This document shows, in pieces, positions 57,701 to 64,000 of a DNA stretch of 64,000 nucleotides. The notes beneath the pieces were generated by a model. The model was not told the origin of the DNA. It did not search any database and saw only the letters and a list, made by a program, of their open reading frames with translations. Both the position numbers and the translations under genes were made by a program. Numbering within the stretch: position 1 is the stretch's first letter; every line of letters begins with the position of its first letter. This stretch comes from an uncultured Hymenobacter sp. (GTDB lineage Bacteria > Bacteroidota > Bacteroidia > Cytophagales > Hymenobacteraceae), in NCBI GenBank assembly GCA_913776615.1, contig CAJYPK010000034.1:62001-126000 (forward strand). Direction: 5' to 3'.

Positions 57701-60175
57701 GGTCAACGCGATGCCGGTATTGCTGCCGCCGTCGAAGCTGTTGACGGCCCGCCAGGTAGTGCCCCCGGCAAAGGTCGTATTGCGCAGCGTCACGGCTTGC
57801 AGGTCAGGATTGAGCGTACCCCCAGCCGGCTTAGTAAACGTAACCGGCTGGCTGGCCGCCCCGATGATCCGGGCACCGCCCACCAGACCGGCGCTATTAG
57901 CGCAGGCCGCCTCGGCCCGCAGAATGCCGGTGCTGCTGAAAGTCTGGGTGGTACCCGTCGAATTGCTACCCAGGTTATAATCGCGGCCCGCCGCCAGCAC
58001 CAGCTCGCGGGTATAGGTATTATTGACTTGAATATCAGCCCGCCCGGCAAAGCTGAGTCGGCCAAAGGCCCCCCCCACTCCTGTGAGCACGGGCCGGGTA
58101 ACGGTGGCGCTGGGATCGGTAAAATTGACGATGTTGAACGTTTGCAAGCCCGCCCGCACGTACGTGGGCTGGGCCAGGCTGTTCGTAAAGTTGTTAGGCC
58201 CGATGGATGTTACCACGTTGATGGTACTGTTTCCGGCATTGAGGACGGCCGTGCTAGCAAAGTCGAGCGTGAACAGGTTGAAATACAGAATGGCCTCCGA
58301 GTAGCGGGCGGTGGGCGTCAGCGTCACGGTGCTGTTACCCAGGCTCAGGGTGGCCGGGGTAGTACTCAGCGGCCCATTCATGGCTGCTCCCGTCGTACCA
58401 ATCGAGGCCGTAGAGGCGTAACCCACCGTGAGACCCTGCGCGGCAACGGGCTGGTCGTTGGTCGCCAGCGTACCCGCCTCCACGTAGAGGCGGCCGTTGA
58501 GCGCGAGCAGTGTCGGCGTGGCCGGGGTCAGCGTCAGGGCATCTTGTAAGGTGTAGGTATCACCCGGAGCCTGCACGTACACGTTGGGCAGCAAGGCCCG
58601 GCCCGCCGTGGTAATGGTATAGCTATTGTTCCCCTCGGCTCCGTACAAAAATAGGCTGATGGCCGTGAGATTGCTCACATCCAGCTGGTTCGAAAGCGTG
58701 AGCGAGCCGCCGATGCCGAGCTGCCGCTGGGTGGCGTCGCCGGCCGCCGTGCGCAGGGCTACGGGCCGGCTCACGGCGCTCCAGTCCATGTTGGCGCACT
58801 GGGCGTTGCCTCCATCCAGGGTTACGGTCTGATTGCTGGCCGTGAAGGAATTGGCGTCGAATACTACGTTGGTGTGCAGCGTGGGCAGGCAGGTACTGCC
58901 CAAGGCATTACCCCCACTGGTGCTCGCCCAGTGGGCAGGGTCGTGCCAATTGCCGGTGCCCCCTACCCAGTAGAGCGTATTCACGGGCAGCGTGCTCACA
59001 GTCACGTTAGTATTACCGCCCCGGTCGATGCCGTTGAGTACGACTAGCGAGCCGCCGCCCGTAAACTGCACGTCCTGCACGGCTAGGTAGCTCACGGATT
59101 GCCCGGCCCAGCCGCCTGCCCGCGCAAACACGGCCGCCATGCCCGAGCGGTGCGATTGCAAGTTGGCCAGCCCGGCGCAGCTACCGCTGCTCGCCAGCGT
59201 GGCCGAGCCGGCAAACGTGACAGTTTGCCCGGCGCTGGCCCGCAGTAGCGCGTCGGCCCCCAGGGTTAGGACTTGGTTGATGGTGGCCGCGCTGGTCAGG
59301 TAGGCATTACCGTTGATAGTCAGGTTGTCGAACGACGAATTACCCACGCTCAGCGCCGTGCTGGCCCCGCGGGCTATTACTACGTTGTGATAGGCTACCT
59401 GGCTGCTGCTGAAGGAGTAGCCAATAGTATTCGCCTGGACGGGCACGCCCACGTTGATGGTGCTGGTACCCGCGTCGAAGATTAGGCCCGTACCCGACAA
59501 GGCCCAGGTATTGGCGGGTGAGCGCAGGTTAATTGTGCTGCTCCCCAGGTTGATAGACCGCGTGGCATTGGTGTTGCTCCGCAGGCTGTACGTATTCACC
59601 GTCACGCTGCCGAAATTGACCGTCCCGCCGTTGATAACGAGCGTCGGCGTCGAGCTGTACTGGTTGACGTTGACGTTGCTGGTAAACGTCCAGGAGCCAG
59701 CCGCATTGTCGAATTGCAGGTAGCCGTTGATGGGCACGTTCTGTAAGTCAACCGGCTGGCTGCTCGACGCCCCCGACAAAAAGCTGAATGCGCACGTCTG
59801 CGTGCCCATGCTCGGCACTAAGTGCAGCTCGGCGTTGATTTCTACCGTGCCGCCCCCTTGCAGGCGCAAACCGGTGCGGATGCTACCCCGCCAGTCCATG
59901 CTGCGGCAGGTGACGGTGGCCGGCAGGTTTACTACTTGATTATTAGCCGTAAAGGAATTAGCGTCGAAATACACATTATCGACGCTCTGGGGTACTTGGC
60001 CGTAGGCCCCGCCCGCGCCGCCGCTGGCGCTGGCCCAGTGGCTCAGGTCGTTCCAGTTGCCGGTGCCGCCTACCCAGTAGTAATTGGCCGCCCGGGCCGG
60101 GCCGCCAAAGGCCAGCAGCAGTAATAGCAGCCAGCAGCGACGAGCAACAAGTGTCGGAGGTAACAATAGAAGCAT
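54776..60175 (-). CDS. Large secreted repeat-bearing adhesin-like protein with T9SS sorting domain
   Basis: 1799 residues. Signal peptide (LLLLLLAFGGPARA). A module opening YWVGGTGNWNDLSHWASASG, with VYFDANSFTANNQVVN and a following all-beta region, occurs three times, starting near residues 32, 399 and 828; each later start is TLYWVGGTGNW. A fourth, diverged unit (WTGAGLAADGSWFDCRNWAS) begins near 1308, before a beta-helix-like LSIASGATFSATAAARLTLA. A region near 1190-1290 looks like an Ig-type fold (TTCPGDGPHTLRFTF). The C-terminal YPNPATVDTYLVGA … VVRTTTANEAG … LAAGVYLVRAG is a type IX secretion type A sorting domain, so export to the cell surface is predicted. Role likely adhesion or matrix. 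Confidence 0.9.
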   Translation of the reverse strand: MLLLLPPTLVARRCWLLLLLLAFGGPARAANYYWVGGTGNWNDLSHWASASGGAGGAYGQVPQSVDNVYFDANSFTANNQVVNLPATVTCRSMDWRGSIRTGLRLQGGGTVEINAELHLVPSMGTQTCAFSFLSGASSSQPVDLQNVPINGYLQFDNAAGSWTFTSNVNVNQYSSTPTLVINGGTVNFGSVTVNTYSLRSNTNATRSINLGSSTINLRSPANTWALSGTGLIFDAGTSTINVGVPVQANTIGYSFSSSQVAYHNVVIARGASTALSVGNSSFDNLTINGNAYLTSAATINQVLTLGADALLRASAGQTVTFAGSATLASSGSCAGLANLQSHRSGMAAVFARAGGWAGQSVSYLAVQDVQFTGGGSLVVLNGIDRGGNTNVTVSTLPVNTLYWVGGTGNWHDPAHWASTSGGNALGSTCLPTLHTNVVFDANSFTASNQTVTLDGGNAQCANMDWSAVSRPVALRTAAGDATQRQLGIGGSLTLSNQLDVSNLTAISLFLYGAEGNNSYTITTAGRALLPNVYVQAPGDTYTLQDALTLTPATPTLLALNGRLYVEAGTLATNDQPVAAQGLTVGYASTASIGTTGAAMNGPLSTTPATLSLGNSTVTLTPTARYSEAILYFNLFTLDFASTAVLNAGNSTINVVTSIGPNNFTNSLAQPTYVRAGLQTFNIVNFTDPSATVTRPVLTGVGGAFGRLSFAGRADIQVNNTYTRELVLAAGRDYNLGSNSTGTTQTFSSTGILRAEAACANSAGLVGGARIIGAASQPVTFTKPAGGTLNPDLQAVTLRNTTFAGGTTWRAVNSFDGGSNTGIALTAPVARTLYWVGGTGNWTDPAHWDLTSGGPGGACAPTQADDVRFDANSFTAGNQTVTQNASEAQCASLSWAGVTNNPTFAGDVLSNLTVYGSLTWVPVGSMTLNLLGTVTLAGNGQLTSAGQLYQNSVIVNAPGATVTLADDLQQSLANDTNGLSLLQGTLVTNDKYVRVRDFLSNGTGTRALNLGASTFEITYFAWRASSSLTLNAGMSTIFINTTTRYNNSSSIIQGRFYGAGLQYATLRTNADGDHGIHDNSTFAALQLSGTVYVLGSNTVTQQLYLQPGGTFIFQAGSTTALAAASVSMAGTGSQNITLRSSTSGSQFTWTKPSGTVCASYIYIRDSKVTGGAYYEGGQLANNQSNNTGWSFAFVPQTTYAGRTTCPGDGPHTLRFTFSLLDPNTNALVPVTAAQYPLQLTVRNLTTGSQETVAVSASPYDYLIPTSTATAQYQVVSLATNAASCGPITNTGPFPTVTDAVLNGPAGQWTGAGLAADGSWFDCRNWASGTIPTTATDVTIAAAVPVLPALSSGGAEAHNLSIASGATFSATAAARLTLAGNWDNSGTANLPSGSVITFAGTAAQTVRNGTFGSVEVRNAAGLTLLSNVSTSGTLTLTSGLVRTGSYQWQHLNATAGSLGGYSATSYVAGNLRRALLAGSTATYGFPVGTASQYALAEVLTNGLTGPTTLDAKFGAKPGTDAGLSYVESGSSRRYTKVHSAGIWTLTPDAQPTGGNYAMRLALAPFSGLADNEFILLKRPESSSNGADWSGDGGTVSADNGAGRRVADGYALRSGLSRFSQFGVAQVVAPLPVVLAGFTATAQPAAVLLDWRTASELNSAYFEVERSLDGITYASVGQVAAAGTSALAHAYQLRDGQLPSHVTQLYYRLRQVDADGTAAYSPVRVVSLIPGALALYPNPATVDTYLVGAIPHSPVQVLNALGQVVRTTTANEAGRASLPGKGLAAGVYLVRAGTSVLRLVVE

Positions 60176-60991
60176 GCAGAAAAAAGAAAAGGTTAATCAA
60201 AAAATAATGCGCTAAGCCAGGCCAGACCTGGTCAGTACGGTTCAGGTTTCAGGTATCGCTCGCGAGAAAGCAGCCGGGGGCCGCCGATGGCTTATTACCC
60301 CGGCAACGCGGCCAGTCATATTTGCCGGGCCTCGCGCTTGGCAACCGGCCCGGCACTTGTACCCGGGGCCGCCGTCAACCGATTATAGGATGCCCGGCGA
60401 GCTATTCGCCAACCCACCTCTTTTATATATAATGTTGATTTACAAAATATTACAGCAAACAAGAAGCAAAAGTCCTGGTGCCGCTGCGCGGCCTCAGCGT
60501 AGGCAGGTCAGGTAGCGCTTCGGGGGTGGTCGACTGGTGGCGGCAATCGGCGGTTTGCTTCTGACAATTGTCCAATTCTGCGAACTAAAAGAGCGCAGTG
60601 CAGCCGAAAACATATTTAAAGACCAGGTGCTTAAATGGCCTAAAGCTAAGCTTACCAACCTGGAAAGCACTATTACTAATTGCTGTTGATACAGCATTTT
60701 ACAGCTTACCAAAGCCGCGGCAGCTACCCGCCGCGACCGGTTGACGGCCCAAGCCAGCTGCCAACTCTTGGATTACTTCCGAGTGAGCGGCTAGTCGCAA
60801 TTCGGCGCGGGTGGCGGCACGGCGCGCCCCCGCCGTTGAACCAACCGGCCCCACGAGCGCCGCACCAGCCCCCAATCCCCGCGGTAGGCCATCATTATCC
60901 GAGTGTTACCCGCCGCCCGGCTCGCCAACCGAAAACAGTGTAACTTTAGGCGCAAAAGTCCCTTTTCCGAAATTTTAACGCTTTGCCTGCC
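60176..60991. other. Gap of 816 bases with no firm gene
   Basis: The stretch next to the adhesin start (60180-60230) would hold that gene's promoter on the minus strand; 60420-60460 is AT-rich. On the plus strand, 60530-60690 reads, with no ATG, as a possible peptide or C-terminal remnant including AAIGGLLLTIVQFCELKERS and FKDQVLKWPKAKLTNLES. A TAACTTTA sequence at 60941-60948 is a weak -7 candidate for the permease gene. No repeat pair of the families above is seen here. Confidence 0.35.
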
Positions 60992-62266
60992 ATGAGCATC
61001 AAGCTGCGTCTTACCATTCTGAGCTTTCTCCAGTTTTTTATCTGGGGCGCGTGGCTTATTACGATTGGCGCGTACTGGTTTCAAACTAAAAACTGGTCGG
61101 GCGCGCAGTTCGGCGCCATCTTCTCCACGATGGGCATCGCGTCCATCTTCATGCCCTCGCTCATGGGCATCGTGGCCGACAAGTGGGTGAATGCCGAAAA
61201 GCTCTACGGCGTGCTGCACATCTGCGGCGGCATTACGCTGTGCACCATTCCCTTGGTCACCGACCCCGGCATGTTCTTCTGGGTGATTCTGCTGAACATG
61301 ATTTTCTACATGCCGACACTTTCGCTCTCCATCGCCGTGTCGTACTCGGCGCTCAAGGGCCAGGGGCTTGACGTGGTGAAGGATTACCCGCCCATCCGGG
61401 TGTGGGGCACGGTGGGCTTTATCGCGGCCATGTGGGCGGTAACGTTCCTGGGCTTCGAGAAATCGGCCAATCAGTTTTACGTGGCCGCCGCGGCGGCATT
61501 GCTGCTGGGCGTGTACGCCTTTACCTTGCCCGCCTGCCCGCCGCCGTCTAAGGGTGCCTCGGGCCGCTCGCTGGTCGATGCGCTGGGTCTCAAATCCTTC
61601 GCCCTGCTGCGCGACCGCAAGCTGGCGACTTTCTTCGCCTTCGCCCTGCTGCTGGGTGCCGCCCTGCAGCTCACCAATGCCTACGGCGACACCTTCCTGC
61701 ACGATTTCGACAAGGTACCCGCCTACCGCGATACGCTCTCGGTGAAGCACCCGGCCTTTATCATGTCGATTTCGCAGATTTCGGAAACGCTGTTCATTCT
61801 GGCTATTCCGTTCTTTTTGCGGCGCTTCGGCATCAAGCAGGTGATGCTGTTCAGCATGGTGGCCTGGGTGCTGCGCTTCGGTCTGCTGGCCTTCGGCAAC
61901 CCGGCCGAGGGCCTGTGGATGATTATCCTCTCGTGCATCGTGTACGGTATGGCCTTCGATTTCTTCAATATCTCGGGCTCGCTCTTCGTCGAAACCCAGA
62001 CCCAGCCCAGCATCCGGGCCAGCGCCCAGGGCTTGTTTATGATGATGACCAACGGCTTCGGGGCCGTGCTGGGCAGCTCCATCAGCGGGCTGGTGATTCA
62101 GCACTACTTCACCGATGCCAGCGGCAACAAGGACTGGCACGGCATCTGGCTGGCCTTCGCGGCCTACGCGCTGGTGATTGCGGTACTGTTCGTACTCATC
62201 TTCAAGCACAAGCACGAGCCGCAGGCGCTGGAGAATAAATACTCCGAACCGGCCGTGGCGGCCTAG
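60992..62266 (+). CDS. Nucleoside permease, MFS (NupG-like)
   Basis: 424 residues, 12 membrane segments. Start at ATG 60992. MSIKLRLTILSFLQFFIWGA followed by GIVADKWVNAEKL, PPIRVWGTVGFIAAMWAV and the cytoplasmic-loop region SLVDALGLKSFALLRDRKLA fit the nucleoside:proton symporter group (NupG/XapB), which is common in Bacteroidota. The polar sites in TM1 (FFIWGAWLITIGAYWF) and the later YGMAFDFFNISGSLFVE are characteristic. Brings purine and pyrimidine nucleosides into the cell. Next gene, an AAA ATPase, begins 21 bases after the stop, but shared function is not evident. Confidence 0.88.
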   Translation: MSIKLRLTILSFLQFFIWGAWLITIGAYWFQTKNWSGAQFGAIFSTMGIASIFMPSLMGIVADKWVNAEKLYGVLHICGGITLCTIPLVTDPGMFFWVILLNMIFYMPTLSLSIAVSYSALKGQGLDVVKDYPPIRVWGTVGFIAAMWAVTFLGFEKSANQFYVAAAAALLLGVYAFTLPACPPPSKGASGRSLVDALGLKSFALLRDRKLATFFAFALLLGAALQLTNAYGDTFLHDFDKVPAYRDTLSVKHPAFIMSISQISETLFILAIPFFLRRFGIKQVMLFSMVAWVLRFGLLAFGNPAEGLWMIILSCIVYGMAFDFFNISGSLFVETQTQPSIRASAQGLFMMMTNGFGAVLGSSISGLVIQHYFTDASGNKDWHGIWLAFAAYALVIAVLFVLIFKHKHEPQALENKYSEPAVAA

Positions 62267-62287
62267 CGGAGCTTCTATTTTACATTC

Positions 62288-63397
62288 ATGATACTGACTA
62301 CCCCGCCCCCGGCGGCTCTTCCAACTAGTCTCCTCCCCTACCTCGGCGAGAACTATTTCAATCCGCTGGCCTGGTTTTGCCTCACCTTCGGTACCTACCC
62401 ACACCGCGAAGTTTATCAATTGCTCGACGCCGAAGCGCGGGATACGGTACTGCAAACCCTGGCCGCTTCCTTCGATTTAGCGGCTGCTACCGTTGCGCAT
62501 TCCGTCTACCTGGAAAAGCAGGGCAAAGCGCCCGAGATTCAAACCTACGCGCTGAGCCTGGCCCCGCACTTACTGCTGTTTCTTTCTGACTACGATTACT
62601 TTGGCGACAAAGGCGCGCTGCTGTACTACTCGCCGCACACCGACGCGACGGCGCTGGCCCAGGCGCGTGCCGCACTGGCGGGCCAGCTAAACTCGGGCAA
62701 GGAGGAAAACCGGCGCATTCAGGTGCTGCGCCAAACCAGCCGGCGGCTCGATTTCTCTCCCCTACCCCTCAAAATTCCGGCCCTCGACCTCGCCACGCAC
62801 TACAACGACGATTTGCTGCCCGTGCACGAGGCCATCGTGAAGCGCCTGCAAAAGCCCGACGACAAGGGCCTCGTCATCCTGCACGGCCCGCCCGGCACCG
62901 GCAAAACCAGCTACATCCGCCACCTCTGCGGCCTCACCGACAAGCCCAAGCTGTTCATTCCGCCCAACCTGGCGTTGCGCATTGCCGACCCCGAGTTTAT
63001 CAACCTGCTGCACGATAACACCAACTCCATCCTGCTCATCGAGGACGCCGAGGAGCTGCTCACCAAGCGCGACGCCACCGGCAGCAACGCCGTGAGCAAC
63101 CTGCTCAACCTCAGCGACGGCCTGCTGAGCGACGGTTTTCACATCCAGATTATCTGCACCTTCAACGCCGACCTGGCCCGCATCGACAAGGCCCTGCTGC
63201 GCAAGGGCCGCCTCATCGCCTCCTACGCCTTCGAGGCGCTGGCCCAGCCCAAGGCCCAGGCGCTGGCCACTACCCTCGGCCAAACAACCCCCGTCACCGA
63301 GGCCATGACCCTGGCCGACCTCTATAACCGCGAAGACGCCACCTTCGTGAGCGAGCCCAAAAGTGGCAACCGCATCGGCTTCGGCCGCGCTAATTAA
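62288..63397 (+). CDS. AAA-family ATPase
   Basis: 369 residues. Walker A GPPGTGKTSYIRHL (near 199), Walker B NSILLIEDAEELL (near 247), sensor 1 IICTFNADLARIDKALLRKG with Asn, and an arginine-containing end (LRKGRLIASYAFEAL). The N-terminal 190 residues, AAALPTSLLPYLGENYFNPL … REVYQLLDAEARDTVLQTLA, are unique and may recognise a substrate. The layout is closest to the single-domain AAA proteins such as BCS1-like or related small proteins; no partner is apparent. Follows the nucleoside permease closely; terminator at 63447. Confidence 0.85.
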   Translation: MILTTPPPAALPTSLLPYLGENYFNPLAWFCLTFGTYPHREVYQLLDAEARDTVLQTLAASFDLAAATVAHSVYLEKQGKAPEIQTYALSLAPHLLLFLSDYDYFGDKGALLYYSPHTDATALAQARAALAGQLNSGKEENRRIQVLRQTSRRLDFSPLPLKIPALDLATHYNDDLLPVHEAIVKRLQKPDDKGLVILHGPPGTGKTSYIRHLCGLTDKPKLFIPPNLALRIADPEFINLLHDNTNSILLIEDAEELLTKRDATGSNAVSNLLNLSDGLLSDGFHIQIICTFNADLARIDKALLRKGRLIASYAFEALAQPKAQALATTLGQTTPVTEAMTLADLYNREDATFVSEPKSGNRIGFGRAN

Positions 63398-63446
63398 GCT
63401 CGTCAATACAAGATTAGCACAAAAAAAGTCCGGTTTGAGTATAAAG

Positions 63447-63482
63447 AAAAAGCCGCTCTGCACAATGCAGAGCGGCTTTTTT
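63447..63482. terminator. Terminator hairpin between the AAA ATPase gene and ndk
   Basis: AAAAGCCGCTCTGCA and TGCAGAGCGGCTTTTTT pair with a CAA loop; 15-bp stem with T run on the plus strand and A/T run on the minus side, so it can end both convergent transcripts. Confidence 0.92.
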
Positions 63483-63506
63483 GCTTACAAAACGAACTCA
63501 GCCAGA

Positions 63507-63573
63507 TAGCCAGCCCGCCGGAGGCCGGCGGGCGCATCCCCGCAATCCGTTAAATCCGTTAAATCTGCGATCC
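63507..63573. repeat. Single TTAACGG-family arm overlapping the 3' end of ndk
   Basis: TAGCCAGCCCGCCGGAGGCC then GGCGGGCGCATCCCCGCAAT and CCGTTAAATCCGTTAAATCT, ending GCGATCC. It covers the final codons and stop of ndk (63559-63573). No partner arm before the AAA gene. Confidence 0.88.
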
Positions 63574-63972
63574 GAAGAAGAACTCGCCTTCGATTTGAGC
63601 GTTCTCGTCCGAGTCCGAGCCGTGCACGGCGTTGGCCTCGATGCTCTTCGCGTACTTCTTGCGGATGGTGCCTTCCTCGGCGTTGGCCGGGTTGGTGGCG
63701 CCGATGAGGGTGCGGAAGTCGGCGACGGCGTTGTCTTTCTCCAGGATGGCGGCCACGATGGGGCCGCTCGACATGTATTTTACCAGGTCGTTATAGAAAG
63801 GACGCTCTTTGTGCACGGCGTAAAACTCGCCGGCGCGCTCGGGCGTCAGGTTTACTTTTTGAAGCTCCACGATGCGGAAGCCGCCCTGCTCAATCATGCT
63901 CAGGATGCCGCCAATGTGGTTTTCGGCCACGGCGTCGGGCTTAATCATGGTGAAGGTGCGATTGGTTGCCAT
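63559..63972 (-). CDS. ndk: Nucleoside diphosphate kinase
   Basis: Transfers phosphate between nucleoside tri- and diphosphates through a phospho-histidine. 137 residues. The active-site His is in NAVHGSDSDENAQ, near 115; the N-terminal RTFTMIKPDAVAENHIGGIL and the Kpn-type VNLTPERAGEFYAVHKERPF are standard. The C-terminus reads …EFFFGSQI; the last three residues and the TAA stop are encoded by a TTAACGG repeat arm, so the end of the protein was probably rewritten by the repeat. Promoter region lies at the window end (63973 onward). Confidence 0.96.
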   Translation of the reverse strand: MATNRTFTMIKPDAVAENHIGGILSMIEQGGFRIVELQKVNLTPERAGEFYAVHKERPFYNDLVKYMSSGPIVAAILEKDNAVADFRTLIGATNPANAEEGTIRKKYAKSIEANAVHGSDSDENAQIEGEFFFGSQI

Positions 63973-64000
63973 TCTTTGGGGGAAATGAAAAGGGTTACTT

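Noticed and set aside
60791..62455. 554-codon minus-strand frame over the permease
   Set aside because: Rich in His, Arg, Gly and Gln, with no membrane or domain pattern; the opposite strand encodes an evident 12-helix permease.

Overview
The window looks like a chromosome segment of a high-GC member of the Bacteroidota, most probably Hymenobacter or a close relative (Cytophagales, Hymenobacteraceae). The support is the gene families (two GLPGLI proteins, three DUF3857 proteins, an IPExxxVDY protein, a type IX secretion sorting domain, a short 2Fe-2S-only NuoG), promoters of the Bacteroidota form (TTTG then TAnnTTTG, for example TTTG-18 bp-TACCTTTG before nuoA), and the lack of strong Shine-Dalgarno sites. 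I see no rRNA, tRNA, CRISPR array, prophage or complete insertion sequence. This placement is an inference from content, not from a search.

Layout. 1-6.7 kb, mostly minus strand: a truncated prmA, a small secreted protein, tpiA, a TspO-like membrane protein, the cysteine pair cysE-cysK, a cupin and a YheT-type hydrolase. 6.9-16.7 kb: housekeeping genes rpsT, pyk with an IPExxxVDY gene, and divergently acpP-fabF-rnc, then nadE, an ECF sigma factor overlapping a small membrane protein, and lgt. 16.7-22 kb: an AT-richer island with a small secreted peptide gene and two tandem GLPGLI genes, followed by a GC-rich outer-membrane receptor-like gene. 22-30 kb: a lipoprotein, yidD, a degenerate HsdR-N/DUF4357 protein, an outer-membrane barrel gene overlapping a gene that joins a ComEA-like helix-hairpin-helix to a barrel, and a small membrane protein. 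28-39.5 kb: three tandem DUF3857 proteins, an MFS exporter, an ABC exporter, a Uma2 protein and a DUF4136 lipoprotein. 39.5-48.5 kb: respiratory complex I genes nuoABCDE-(coiled coil)-FGHIJ, closed by a terminator after nuoJ, with no nuoKLMN in the window. 48.5-64 kb: a PhyH-type dioxygenase, aspS, two small secreted proteins, tadA, sodA, an 1799-residue repeat-bearing adhesin with a T9SS sorting domain, a nucleoside permease, an AAA ATPase and ndk.

The most striking feature is not a gene. At least seven unrelated families of paired inverted repeats fill gaps between genes. They often touch the neighbouring start or stop codon: the stop codons of fabF, ndk and tadA lie in repeat sequence, and the aspS and rnc starts abut repeats. 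The two arms at a locus match each other better than they match arms elsewhere, and in the TTAACGG family the arms enclose native intergenic DNA, including terminators. Inside the nuo operon the gaps A/B, B/C, C/D, F/G and I/J carry such pairs from four different families. These bracketed gaps, the peptide/GLPGLI/receptor module and the helix-hairpin-helix barrel pair are the best candidates for something undescribed.
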